Shown piece by piece: positions 16,787 through 26,255 of a DNA stretch of 64,000 nt. The stretch lies in contig NZ_JAGGLN010000004.1 in assembly GCF_017874455.1 (NCBI RefSeq), positions 248,001-312,000 of the forward strand, given 5' to 3'. The translations under genes were made by a program, and so were the position numbers. This stretch comes from Methanobacterium aggregans. GTDB lineage: Archaea; Methanobacteriota; Methanobacteria; Methanobacteriales; Methanobacteriaceae. The notes under the pieces are model-generated. The model ran no database searches. It had not been told where the DNA came from and was given only the letters and a program-made list of their open reading frames with translations. Each line of letters starts with the position of its first letter. The first letter of the stretch is position 1.

Positions 16787-18000
16787 TAGTTAAAACACCA
16801 TATTCACTTAAGAACGGGGCCGATGATTCAAATGAATACTACCAAGATATTTCAAACTTCACGGATCAAGTTCTATCTGAATCAGAATTCCATATAAAGG
16901 ATGTTCTTGATGATTTTAAGGATTATGAATCAAAATATGTAAAAAAATCATCCCCAAGAGATCTGATGGTCTTTGAAGTCCTGATGATAGGTGTGTTCTG
17001 GAGGGCTTACATCAAAAGAGCCGTTAAAATTGACCCTAAATCCCAGAAGCTGCTTGCAGAACTTTCAAGGGAGAGAACTGAGGATGAAGAACTGAAACCC
17101 ATTGTAGATCCTATAAGGGGTGTTCTTGCAACTTTAATTCTGCTTCCTGAAGACCCAAAATCCGAAGAGATTCCTGAACTGAATGTAGAAAATCTTGATA
17201 AACTATTTAAATGGCTTGAAGCAACTGGAGAATTTCAGGAGGAATTGAAACATCTAAAAACATGGATGGATTTTTTACGTGATTTAAATCCTCAGGAATC
17301 CTCTTCACATCTTGCAAAGATTTTCATGTTTGCAGACTGGTTCGAATACGCAAGCAACAATGTTCTCGGCAGTTACACATGCAAACTTGAAGGATTCCTG
17401 GAGGAAAACCGTGAAAAACACCTCTGGAATGAAGATATCATGTTGTTCACCAGGAAAAGGTCTGAGTACCATTTGAACATGTTTGGAGCCGAAGTTATGA
17501 GCAGAGAATTCAGAGAATCCTTTAAGAGCAGACCCAGAAAGGCTCTTCTGCTTCCTAGATGCATGTGTTTACTGCCCGAATCTGAGTGCATGGCTTCAGA
17601 GACCAACCTTGGACGGGCTTGCACAGGCTGTACTCCAAAATGCAGGGTTAACGCCCTCAGCAGATGTGGTGAAAAGAATGAGTTTGAGGTTTACGTTGTG
17701 TCCCATGAATCATCCGCATTATCCCTGAGCACACAGAAGGACCGGGATGAGCTGGGAATAGTGGGTGTTGCATGCATCATGAACCTAATATCCGGGGGTT
17801 GGAAATCAGAATCCCTTGGCATTCCGGCCCAGTGTGTCCTTCTTGACAGCTGTGGATGCCGGCACTGGATAAATAGTAGTGAACCCACAGATATCAGCGA
17901 ATATCATCTTATGAAGCTTCTGAAAACAGGCACGAAAGTATTTGAGGATGATTGGCCATGTTCAGCCCAGTTAAATGGGCATAAATGTTCAACCATGTGA
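16783..18000 (+). CDS. DUF116-like cysteine-rich protein
   Basis: A 405-residue protein with a helical N-terminal half and a cysteine-rich C-terminal half (L-L-L-P-R-C-M-C, then A-C-T-G-C-T-P-K-C, S-C-G-C-R-H-W). The C-terminal half resembles DUF116, found in methanogens and other anaerobes with a probable metal or Fe-S site. The start ATG overlaps the tetR stop (ATGA), so it shares the tetR transcript and its control. Its function is unknown. A redox or metal-stress role would fit the regulated partner gene, but that is inference. Confidence 0.65.
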   Translation: MIVKTPYSLKNGADDSNEYYQDISNFTDQVLSESEFHIKDVLDDFKDYESKYVKKSSPRDLMVFEVLMIGVFWRAYIKRAVKIDPKSQKLLAELSRERTEDEELKPIVDPIRGVLATLILLPEDPKSEEIPELNVENLDKLFKWLEATGEFQEELKHLKTWMDFLRDLNPQESSSHLAKIFMFADWFEYASNNVLGSYTCKLEGFLEENREKHLWNEDIMLFTRKRSEYHLNMFGAEVMSREFRESFKSRPRKALLLPRCMCLLPESECMASETNLGRACTGCTPKCRVNALSRCGEKNEFEVYVVSHESSALSLSTQKDRDELGIVGVACIMNLISGGWKSESLGIPAQCVLLDSCGCRHWINSSEPTDISEYHLMKLLKTGTKVFEDDWPCSAQLNGHKCSTM

Positions 18001-18193
18001 TTTACGTTAAAAATGTGTAAAACAGAAGTTAAAACTATGAAGATTATGTACTATGTTATTTGAACACCATAATTATACTTCTCAAAGTGTAGATATTACA
18101 AACAACAGTTTAATGAAAAAAATTTTCAATTAATAAAAAAAATGGATGAATTGGATGTACCCATTGTAACAGGCCGTCAAAGAGGGGAAAGGA

Positions 18194-19510
18194 TTGAATA
18201 CTGTTGATAATGAATTAAAGTCATCTCAAAGCCAAAAAGAAGATATTAATCAGGATGTTAAAAAAGTTCTCCTGGTTGGTTACAACGGTGCCAACAACAC
18301 CGGATCTGAAGCTCGGCTCATCTCCATAATAAAGGATGTGAGGGCTGTTTTAGGGCCAGATGTCTTTATAACCATTCCAACACTCAATGAGAAGAATTTA
18401 CGCCGCTACATCAAGGAAGAAGCCAACCTTAAAATCGTGCCAATTCCATCAATTTTCTTCTTTGCAATTAGAAAGCTTGTAAAAGAGCATGACCTGGTTT
18501 TACTTGTTGAAGGAAGTTGTTACATGGACACATGGACTTCAGCTCTTCTCTGGGCTTTTTTATGGACAACAAGATGTGCTAATTCTTTTAAAAAACCATG
18601 TGTCGCTTATTCAGTGGATGTTGGAGATCTATCAACTTTAAATAGTTTTTTTGTTAAAAGAGAAGCCAGTAAGACTGATCTGATCATAACCAGAACTAAG
18701 TTAGCTGCAGATAAGCTAAAAAAGATAGGGGTCACTGCGCCCATAAAACATGCGGCAGATAGCGCTTTTACCTTCCAGAAAGATGGGAAGGATGAAACCA
18801 TCCTCAAAGACATATGGTTAAAAGAATCTCTTCCCAAACCTGAGGCGGGTGTTGTGGGATTTGCAGTGGTAGATTTTTATCTGTGGCCTGTTGTTATAAG
18901 GCCCTGGGGCAGAAGCAAGGATATTTATAAATGGCCGTATTACTTCTCCCGCTCAAAAAAGAGAGCTCAAAGAAGTGACGACTTGGCTGCCAGCTGGGCT
19001 GCTTTAGCCGATGGAGTAGTAGAAACACATGGCAAAAACATTGCACTTGTCTGTATGGAAGAATTGGACAAACCCCTTGCACTCAGTATCTTAGGTAAAA
19101 TGCAGCACTCCGAGAATGCATATATATTTACTTCAAGCGAATTTAACACCTCTCAGATGACAGGAATACTGCAGGGCCTTGAATTACTGGTTACATCACG
19201 TTACCATGCAGCTGTTTTATCCCTTGAATCATATGTACCTCAAATAGCAGTTGCGCACGACCCCCGTCTAAAGGGACTTTACAATGAACTGGGAATTGAT
19301 AAGGAATACCTTTTTGATTGCAGACCTGAAAATACATGTGAAACAGTATGGAGTGAAGTCAAAAAACAGGCAAATGAACTTCTTGAAAATCCGGGAAAAA
19401 TATGTAACACGTTGAAGCAGGGTTATGACCAGCATTTAAGGGGAGCAAATGAAAATCGGCAGTTGTTAAAAGAATTTTTAATTGAAAGAGGATGGAAGGT
19501 GAAACCTTGA
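18194..19510 (+). CDS. Polysaccharide pyruvyl transferase family protein
   Basis: A 438-residue protein of the PS_pyruv_trans (WcaK/CsaB) family. The N-terminal V-L-L-V-G-Y-N-G-A-N-N-T-G-S-E-A motif and the C-terminal S-R-Y-H-A-A-V-L-S-L motif with the family's conserved histidine are both present. Family members transfer pyruvate ketals from PEP to sugars in cell-wall polymers. No ATG lies near the start of the frame. A TTG at 18194 with GAGGGG 6 nt upstream is the best start. It heads a run of five same-strand genes and overlaps the next one. Confidence 0.8.
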   Translation: MNTVDNELKSSQSQKEDINQDVKKVLLVGYNGANNTGSEARLISIIKDVRAVLGPDVFITIPTLNEKNLRRYIKEEANLKIVPIPSIFFFAIRKLVKEHDLVLLVEGSCYMDTWTSALLWAFLWTTRCANSFKKPCVAYSVDVGDLSTLNSFFVKREASKTDLIITRTKLAADKLKKIGVTAPIKHAADSAFTFQKDGKDETILKDIWLKESLPKPEAGVVGFAVVDFYLWPVVIRPWGRSKDIYKWPYYFSRSKKRAQRSDDLAASWAALADGVVETHGKNIALVCMEELDKPLALSILGKMQHSENAYIFTSSEFNTSQMTGILQGLELLVTSRYHAAVLSLESYVPQIAVAHDPRLKGLYNELGIDKEYLFDCRPENTCETVWSEVKKQANELLENPGKICNTLKQGYDQHLRGANENRQLLKEFLIERGWKVKP

Positions 19511-22491
19511 ATAGCAGGGTTTTCATCACAGGAGACACTGGTTTTCTGGGAACACAGATAGTCCGCAGATTGATTAAAAAGGAAAATTGTTGCATTGTAG
19601 TTCTGGTACGGGGTTCCGATGATGAATCTGCCAAAAGGCATCTTGCCCGTTCATGGTGGGAGTGGCCTGAGCTTTTGGAATTAATTAATGAAGAAGATGA
19701 AGATCTTAAAGCAACTGACAGTATGCTGGATGAAATACCAGATATATTTGATCCAGATGCTGATAAAGTGCAAAAAAAATTATCAAACAGAAAATTCCAG
19801 TTCGTTAGGGGAGATATTTCAAAGGAAAAACTCGGCCTTGAAAGGGGATTGTATGAAGATCTGGTAGGTAAAGTCACCCATATAATTCATACAGCTGCAG
19901 ATCTTAGGCTCAATGCCCCAATGGAAGAACTCAGGAAAATCAATGTTCAGGGAACTCTTAACGTTCTTAAATTGGGTGAAGATGCCCAACTTAACCATGG
20001 AATTCAACGTTTCTCCCATGTATCCACAGCTTACGTTGCAGGTGGACGGAAAGGTCATGTTGATGAGAATTCACTTACAGATGAGTATGAATTCTTGAGT
20101 AACTACGAAAGAAGTAAGTTTGAAGGGGAGGTTGAGGTAAAAAAATTCGATCTACCAGTATCTGTATTCAGGCCAGGTATGGTGGTTGGTGATTCCGATA
20201 CAGGTTATGTGAAAACATTCAACACAGTGTACACTATTTTAAGGCTTTACCTCAATGGAAAGATGAGGATCATCCCTGTTTCTTCATCGCTTAAGATAAA
20301 TCTTGTACCTGTGGACTACGTTGCAGATGCAGTTACTGATTTAACATTTGATCCCACTGCAGAAGGCCAAAATTTCCATTTAACAGCACCACATGAGTTC
20401 CTTCCAAGTGTTAGAGAACTCGTTGATTTCATAAACACATGGGCACAGGATGATCTAGATTTAAAACTTCCAAATCCCATATTTTTACCCTTATCATCAA
20501 TGATCCCCTATGTCTCAAAGTTACAGAATTTAACTGGTTCAAAGGGTGGAATGATCAATACAATTGCCCTACTTTCACCATACTTCAACGAAAAAAGGGA
20601 ATTTTCCAGGAAGAACATTGAAAAACTGAGTGGACCATATAAAATTCACTGGAAATCTTTTTTACCTAAAATACTGGATTACGCAGTTTATATGGGCTTT
20701 TTCCACCGTTCCGATAGAACAGTTCATGAACAAATTTTATTCCGACTTAACAGTCAAAGCAGACCTGTTGATTATTACGATGTGGTGGGCAGCAGATTTA
20801 AAAAAAGATCCTCAACTGAGGTTCAGAGTGATATGCTCGCAGCTGTAAGATCGCTTCGATCAATGGGAGTTGGTCCAGGGGACAGGGTGGCAATGGTGGG
20901 ATTTAACAGCACTCGCTATTTGACACTGGACGTTGCCCTAGGATTAGTGGGGGCTGTGAATGTTCCATTATATTATACAAGCCCCATAGATGAAATTAAA
21001 GAAATTTTAAAGGATTGTGGAGCGTCTGTACTTTTTGTAGGTACGCCCCAGATCCTGGATAAATTGGGAGAATTTGAAGAACTGGGAACAAAAACGATCT
21101 CATTTTGCAGGGAATCCATGGAACTCCCATCCAGGGTTATGAGTTGGAAAGAATTTCTGGACCTTGGAAAAAGTGAATCTCAAATTAAGGAATTTGGGGT
21201 CCCTGTGGCTCCTGTGGATTTTAACAGCATCGCAACCATCCGTTACACCTCTGGAACCACAGGTAAACCTTCAGGCGTTACCTTCACCCATGGAAATTTG
21301 AGGTGGATGGCTGAATTCATTGCTTCAATGCCTCCATGGATTGACAGAAACCGTGAAGTTTCTTATCTATCATTTCTACCCATGAACCACGTTGTTGAAG
21401 GTATTTTAGGAACTTATGCTCCTTATTATGCTCCTGCACCCTTGAAACTCTACTTCCTTGAAGACTTCCAGGATCTGCAGAGAACACTACCAAAGGTGAG
21501 ACCTACCATATTTTTCTCGGTACCCAGATTCTATGAGAAGGTATGGTCACATATAATGCAAAGTAAACTTGGACATATGTATCTAGATGCAGATAAAGGT
21601 TTTAAAAAAAGGGTACTTCAAAGAATATTAAAAAGGGCTGTCCTTAAAAATGCAGGTCTTGATGCATGTGCTCAATTAATTGTAGGTTCAGCACCTTTAA
21701 GTGAAGATATCCTCAGGTGTTACAAAGGGTTAGGTATTGAAGTTCACAATGCCTACGGCTTAACTGAAGCACCACTTGTTACCATAAATCGTTTGGGGGC
21801 CAACAGAATAGGAACTGTGGGTGAAGCCCTCCCATGCACAGATGTGAAAATAAAAAGTGACGGAGAAGTCATGGTACGCGGGCCTCAGGTAACAAAGGGT
21901 TACTTCAATGATAAGTCCCGTAACAATCATTTATTTAAAGATGGCTGGCTTCTTACAGGTGACTACGGTTATCTAACTCCTGAAGGAAGTCTTGTGATAA
22001 CAGGACGTAAAAAGGAACTGATAGTCAACGCTTACGGGAAAAGTATCAGTCCATTGAAGATCGAATCAATGTTAAAGGATATAGGCTGCGTATCTGAGGC
22101 CATGGTGTTTGGAGATGAAAAACCGTACTGTATTTCGTTGATATGGGTAGATGAAGATGTAAAACTAGATGAGATTGACGAAGCCATGACAAAAGTGAAT
22201 TCTAAACTCTCTCATCCAGAGAAAATAAAACGATGGGCAGTTTTAAAAAACGATCTTTCCATAGAAAACAGTGATTTAACAGCAAATCTCAAACTTAAAA
22301 GAAAAAATATTGTTAAACGCTATCAGAATCTTATAAAATTCATGTACACAGATTGGAATGTTGATAAATATTCCGGTGAATACGTTTCTGGGGAATACCT
22401 TAAGGAACGTAGTAATGAAAAAATCCCTGAAAACATATTAAAATCAGGCACACTTCATTTAGGAAGTGCAGGAAACAATTATGAGCATTAA
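19507..22491 (+). CDS. Carboxylate-activating fusion: NAD-binding reductase plus AMP-binding synthetase
   Basis: A fused two-domain enzyme of about 995 residues. The N-terminal part (about 1-380) is an extended short-chain dehydrogenase of the thioester-reductase/male-sterility type, with G-D-T-G-F-L-G for NAD(P) and Y-E-R-S-K as the catalytic Tyr and Lys. The C-terminal part (about 415-985) is an AMP-forming acyl-CoA synthetase: T-S-G-T-T-G-K-P-S-G, N-A-Y-G-L-T-E-A, L-T-G-D-Y-G and G-R-K-K-E-L-I with Lys in A-Y-G-K. No carrier-protein domain is evident, unlike carboxylic acid reductases, and the domain order is reversed. It probably activates a carboxylic acid and reduces the product. TTG 19507 has GGTG upstream and a 4-nt overlap; ATG 19492 is the alternative. 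Confidence 0.85.
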   Translation: MNSRVFITGDTGFLGTQIVRRLIKKENCCIVVLVRGSDDESAKRHLARSWWEWPELLELINEEDEDLKATDSMLDEIPDIFDPDADKVQKKLSNRKFQFVRGDISKEKLGLERGLYEDLVGKVTHIIHTAADLRLNAPMEELRKINVQGTLNVLKLGEDAQLNHGIQRFSHVSTAYVAGGRKGHVDENSLTDEYEFLSNYERSKFEGEVEVKKFDLPVSVFRPGMVVGDSDTGYVKTFNTVYTILRLYLNGKMRIIPVSSSLKINLVPVDYVADAVTDLTFDPTAEGQNFHLTAPHEFLPSVRELVDFINTWAQDDLDLKLPNPIFLPLSSMIPYVSKLQNLTGSKGGMINTIALLSPYFNEKREFSRKNIEKLSGPYKIHWKSFLPKILDYAVYMGFFHRSDRTVHEQILFRLNSQSRPVDYYDVVGSRFKKRSSTEVQSDMLAAVRSLRSMGVGPGDRVAMVGFNSTRYLTLDVALGLVGAVNVPLYYTSPIDEIKEILKDCGASVLFVGTPQILDKLGEFEELGTKTISFCRESMELPSRVMSWKEFLDLGKSESQIKEFGVPVAPVDFNSIATIRYTSGTTGKPSGVTFTHGNLRWMAEFIASMPPWIDRNREVSYLSFLPMNHVVEGILGTYAPYYAPAPLKLYFLEDFQDLQRTLPKVRPTIFFSVPRFYEKVWSHIMQSKLGHMYLDADKGFKKRVLQRILKRAVLKNAGLDACAQLIVGSAPLSEDILRCYKGLGIEVHNAYGLTEAPLVTINRLGANRIGTVGEALPCTDVKIKSDGEVMVRGPQVTKGYFNDKSRNNHLFKDGWLLTGDYGYLTPEGSLVITGRKKELIVNAYGKSISPLKIESMLKDIGCVSEAMVFGDEKPYCISLIWVDEDVKLDEIDEAMTKVNSKLSHPEKIKRWAVLKNDLSIENSDLTANLKLKRKNIVKRYQNLIKFMYTDWNVDKYSGEYVSGEYLKERSNEKIPENILKSGTLHLGSAGNNYEH

Positions 22492-23083
22492 ACTAAAAAT
22501 ATTATCCATTTGGACCCCACAATCCCTTTTGATTAATGAACTGGACAGGGTTGCGGAGGTAACAACTGAATGTCTGGATAAACTTCTGAAAGAACACTCC
22601 GCAGAGTCTTTGAACCTTTTGGAAGACTTGGTTATGGAAGGAAATCTTGAGCAGAGAAGAGCTTTAATGGCTGAAGGTCACAATGTCAGAGTAAATGCTC
22701 TTATTGACGCCATTGGATATGAAAAAGCCATGGAAGTGGGCAGAACTGAAATGTTCAAAGCAGGTTACAAACTGGGATTGGAAGCACGTGGACGTCTTGG
22801 TGTAAATGAAAACATCAGGGACACCATTAAAGCTGCACAGATACTGTACAGAGTACTTGGAATAGAATTCAAAGTCGAAAAGCTGGAAAAAAATATGGTT
22901 TTAATGGTGAAAAGATGCTCACTCGCCAATTATTACTCTCCTGAGACATGTAGAATGATGAGTGCTGCAGATGAAGGTGTTGTTCATGGTTTAAATGAAA
23001 ATTTAAACATGTTATTCAAAAAAAGGATAACTGAAGGTGCAAAAGAGTGTACAGCATGTATAAAATCTAAAAATCAGTTGTGA
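22481..23083 (+). CDS. ATC-hydrolase-like protein (PF14196 type)
   Basis: A 200-residue protein. Its C-terminal half resembles the L-2-amino-thiazoline-4-carboxylate hydrolase family: V-K-R-C-S-L-A, a C-R-M-M-S-A-A-D-E-G motif and E-G-A-K-E-C-T-A-C near the end. The three conserved cysteine positions could bind a metal or form the active site. The N-terminal half is helical and not recognised. ATG 22481 overlaps the end of the synthetase gene by 11 nt, which implies coupling to it. Its real substrate is unknown; the family name should not be read as its function. Confidence 0.55.
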   Translation: MSIKLKILSIWTPQSLLINELDRVAEVTTECLDKLLKEHSAESLNLLEDLVMEGNLEQRRALMAEGHNVRVNALIDAIGYEKAMEVGRTEMFKAGYKLGLEARGRLGVNENIRDTIKAAQILYRVLGIEFKVEKLEKNMVLMVKRCSLANYYSPETCRMMSAADEGVVHGLNENLNMLFKKRITEGAKECTACIKSKNQL

Positions 23084-23182
23084 TCTAAAATATCTAAAAT
23101 TTGATTGAAAACAATTGAAATTACTAATTTGAACTTTAATAACTTTAATAAAAGATTAATTGAATTATACGGGGCAAAAACT

Positions 23183-24469
23183 ATGAAAGCAATAGTTGTG
23201 GGATCTGGTGCGGGAGGAGGAACTGCTGCACGTGAATTGGCCATGAATGGATTTGATGTCACCATACTTGAGGCAGGAAAAGTATTCAAACCCTTCACCA
23301 GACGTTTGACCATGACGGAACCCCTCAGAAAGGCAGGTCTTCTTGGAGGCGAAAAAACTATTGGCCTTATATTTCCTTATATGGATGTGATGCGTTCGGA
23401 GAAGGACCTGGTGCTGGTTAGAGGCATTGGTACCGGTGGCTGCACCACTTTATCCTGCGGCAACATGGTACGGGCTGATCATGGATTAAAAGAGATAGGA
23501 CTCGATCTTACACCGGAATTTGAAGAACTTGAAAATATTGTAGGTGTGAAACCCTTTCCAAAGAAGAGATGGAGGCCTCTGACCAGAACTATGTTTGAAT
23601 CCGCTGCAAAATTAGGTTTAAACCCACATCCAACTCCAAAGGCTGTTGAACCGCGTTTATGTACCTCCTGTGGACTTTGTGAAATGGGATGTTCTACTGG
23701 GGCACGCTGGGACTCAAGGCAGTTTTTAGAGGACGCCCTGAAAATGGGAGCTCTGCTCCACACATCGTCCCCTGTGCAGAGGGTTGTAATGGAAAATGGG
23801 TGTGTGAAAGGTGTTGTTGTTAAATCAGGACGATCAAATAAGGTTATAGAGGGAGATGTGGTTGTTTTAGCTGCAGGGGGAATTGGAACAGCCCAGATAC
23901 TGAAGAATTCAGACTTACCTGCTGAAGACCATCTCTGGGTTGATATTGTTCTTACCCTTGGAGGCATTTCTAAAGGAGCCAAACAGCTTAAAGAACCCCC
24001 TATGTTGTGGTACACAGAGCATGATAACTACATATTATCCCCCTATCTGGATGTATTATCCCACTGGTTCCATAAACCGTGGAGAAACGTTTCACTGGAA
24101 GATAGGGTTGGAATAATGGTAAAAATGGCAGATATGGAAGAAGGTACTGTTTCTGCAGACGGATCTGTGAATAAAAATATTTCTTCCGAGGATCGAACCA
24201 AAATAGACATGGCAGTTTCCCATGCAAAAGAAATAATGGAAACTTCAGGAGTTTCAGGTCCATTTGTAAAGGGAATGTACAATGGAGGCCATCTTGGGGG
24301 GACAGTTCCCCTGAAAAAAGAGGATGTAGCTTCAATGAAGCCTTCATGGCTGCCAGATGGATTGTGGGTTGCTGACCTCTCACTCGCTCCCCGCTCACAG
24401 GGCCTCCCAACCATTTTATTGGCTTCAGCTATGGCATTAAGGGTGGCAAGGAAGATTATACAGGACTGA
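23183..24469 (+). CDS. FAD-dependent GMC-like oxidoreductase with a ferredoxin-type cysteine motif
   Basis: A 428-residue flavoenzyme. The FAD-binding motif V-G-S-G-A-G-G-G-T-A starts the protein and E-A-G binds the ribose. The C-terminal G-G-H-L-G-G...S-Q-G-L-P-T part is that of the glucose-methanol-choline family. Inserted at residues 160-170 is C-x2-C-x2-C-x3-C, a 4Fe-4S ligand pattern unusual for this family, so electrons may leave through a cluster rather than to oxygen. It probably oxidises an alcohol or saturates a bond. ATG 23183 with GGGGC 7 nt upstream is chosen; a TTG at 23105 adds residues without motifs. Confidence 0.8.
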   Translation: MKAIVVGSGAGGGTAARELAMNGFDVTILEAGKVFKPFTRRLTMTEPLRKAGLLGGEKTIGLIFPYMDVMRSEKDLVLVRGIGTGGCTTLSCGNMVRADHGLKEIGLDLTPEFEELENIVGVKPFPKKRWRPLTRTMFESAAKLGLNPHPTPKAVEPRLCTSCGLCEMGCSTGARWDSRQFLEDALKMGALLHTSSPVQRVVMENGCVKGVVVKSGRSNKVIEGDVVVLAAGGIGTAQILKNSDLPAEDHLWVDIVLTLGGISKGAKQLKEPPMLWYTEHDNYILSPYLDVLSHWFHKPWRNVSLEDRVGIMVKMADMEEGTVSADGSVNKNISSEDRTKIDMAVSHAKEIMETSGVSGPFVKGMYNGGHLGGTVPLKKEDVASMKPSWLPDGLWVADLSLAPRSQGLPTILLASAMALRVARKIIQD

Positions 24470-24576
24470 TCTTGTAGATGGTCATGTGACTTAGGTAAAC
24501 ATAGGAAACTATTCAGGATTAACTGTATAACCTAGACTAAAAAAGATACACAATTCATGCATAAAGGAGATTTTAA

Positions 24577-25350
24577 ATGAAAATATTAGCAATAATTGGA
24601 AGCCCAAAAGGTAAAGGTAACAGTTACAAGGTTACAAAGGAAGTTGAGGAAAAAATGAGGGGAATGGAAGATGTAACCTTTGAATATCTTTTTCTCAAAG
24701 ACGTTGACCTGCAAATGTGCCGTGGCTGCTTTTCATGCGTTATTAAGGGGGAAAATTTCTGCCCTATTAACGATGACAGGGCCAAAATTGAGGATAAAAT
24801 GCTTAAATCAGACGGAGTCATATTCGTAACACCCTGCTACTGCCAGAACGTGTCAGCACTCCTGAAAAACTTTATAGACAGATTCTCCTATGTATTCCAC
24901 AGGCCGCGCTTTTTTAACCAGAAAGCCATGGTTTTAGCCACAACTGGAGGTGCAGGATTAAAAGAAACTTTAGACTATTTATCCAAACTTGAAGTTTGGG
25001 GTTTTGGACCTGTAGTTAAACTTGGTGCCCTATATCCACCATGGCCTGCATCTGAACGCCTTAAAATTAAAAATAAGAAGAAAATAGTCGGATCCACAGA
25101 GGAGTTCTACAAAAAGCTTAAGGGAAAAAAACATCCATCCCCTGGATTTAACCAGTACATGCACTTCAGGTTCATGAAAACAACCTCTGATATGAAGGAA
25201 TATCTACCTGCAGATAACGAGTTTTATAAGGATAAAAAGGAGTTTTTTTATCCAGTTAAAATTAATCCTTTCAAGAAGTGGTTTGCATCAGTCATGATAA
25301 AAATTGCCATGTTCATGATGAGGGATATAGGACCAGAGGATGTTAAATAG
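24577..25350 (+). CDS. Iron-sulfur flavoprotein / NADPH-dependent FMN reductase family
   Basis: A 257-residue flavodoxin-fold protein. G-S-P-K-G-K-G-N-S-Y binds FMN phosphate. C48-x2-C51-x2-C54-x7-C62 fits the C-x2-C-x2-C-x4-7-C motif of archaeal iron-sulfur flavoproteins (Isf), whose 4Fe-4S cluster passes electrons from ferredoxin to FMN. It is longer than usual and ends in a basic, amphipathic tail. GGAG lies 8 nt before ATG. Being last in the run after the GMC-like enzyme, it could be that enzyme's electron partner; the 107-bp gap may hold its own promoter. Confidence 0.85.
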   Translation: MKILAIIGSPKGKGNSYKVTKEVEEKMRGMEDVTFEYLFLKDVDLQMCRGCFSCVIKGENFCPINDDRAKIEDKMLKSDGVIFVTPCYCQNVSALLKNFIDRFSYVFHRPRFFNQKAMVLATTGGAGLKETLDYLSKLEVWGFGPVVKLGALYPPWPASERLKIKNKKKIVGSTEEFYKKLKGKKHPSPGFNQYMHFRFMKTTSDMKEYLPADNEFYKDKKEFFYPVKINPFKKWFASVMIKIAMFMMRDIGPEDVK

Positions 25351-25505
25351 GATTGAACCTTCTGATACCCTTTTGATACCTCTAAATTATTTTTTAAAAT
25401 GGTTAATTCCAATCAATACATAAAAAAAGAATTTTTTAAAAAAGATATTATGGAAATAGATTTTTAATAAAGAAGGATAAGGATCTATTTCTAAAAGGTG
25501 TAAAA

Positions 25506-26255
25506 ATGAACAACTCCCAAACAAAATTTCGTATTTTGAAGTACTTGAAAATGACCTACAATAAAGATCCTTCAGTTTTTGCAAACAGAGTTATACTGCT
25601 TGATGAGTGTAAAATTCCTGATGCAGACCTTGGAAAAAACCTGAAACATCTTAAAAATGCGGGTTTGGTTGATATGCAGATGCGCCTGGGCGGAGACTTC
25701 ATCGTGAAGATCAACAACAAAGGAATTGATGCCCTTAGCCAGATGGAACAGAAACTACAGAAGGATGGGGAAGTGGGAAAAGATTTAATTTCTCCTTTGA
25801 TGGCTGAAACCAAGGTTTACGTTGATTCAAAACTTGAAACCCTTGATACTGATATTTTAACACGTCTAAATTTTATTTACGAAGATTTAAGCTCTGAACA
25901 TCATGAGCATGGTTTTGCAAGGATTGCCTACGACTGCAGGGAGCTGCTCCTTGATTTTTCAGATGCCTTATTCAATGAGTATGGTGATCCATTGAATGTC
26001 AAAGAAATACCAAAACGGGATCAGGCCAAAATTAAGTTACAGTACGTTCTGAAAAGTGCAGGTGAAACTGATGAACATGGTAAACTCTTATCAGCCAAAC
26101 TCGATTATATTCTGAATTACTTGGATGTGTTGAACAGATTCATGGAAAAGGGAGGACATAGAGAGATAGCTTTCAGTTTGGAAGATGCAAAATCATGTTT
26201 TATTTACACATATCTTTTCATAAGGGATGTTTTAAAACTTATAGATCGATTTTAG
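25506..26255 (+). CDS. Winged-helix DNA-binding protein, possible regulator
   Basis: A 249-residue protein with a winged-helix domain at residues 1-85 (R-I-L-K-Y-L-K, L-G-K-N-L-K-H-L-K-N-A-G-L-V, wing G-G-D-F-I-V-K-I) and a helical C-terminal half of unknown type. GGTG precedes ATG 25506. It is convergent with the ehb operon, its stop being 78 bp from the end of ehbP. The ehb operons I know of have a seventeenth gene, ehbQ, after ehbP; no such gene follows here on the same strand. Whether this protein replaces it is inference. Confidence 0.7.
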   Translation: MNNSQTKFRILKYLKMTYNKDPSVFANRVILLDECKIPDADLGKNLKHLKNAGLVDMQMRLGGDFIVKINNKGIDALSQMEQKLQKDGEVGKDLISPLMAETKVYVDSKLETLDTDILTRLNFIYEDLSSEHHEHGFARIAYDCRELLLDFSDALFNEYGDPLNVKEIPKRDQAKIKLQYVLKSAGETDEHGKLLSAKLDYILNYLDVLNRFMEKGGHREIAFSLEDAKSCFIYTYLFIRDVLKLIDRF

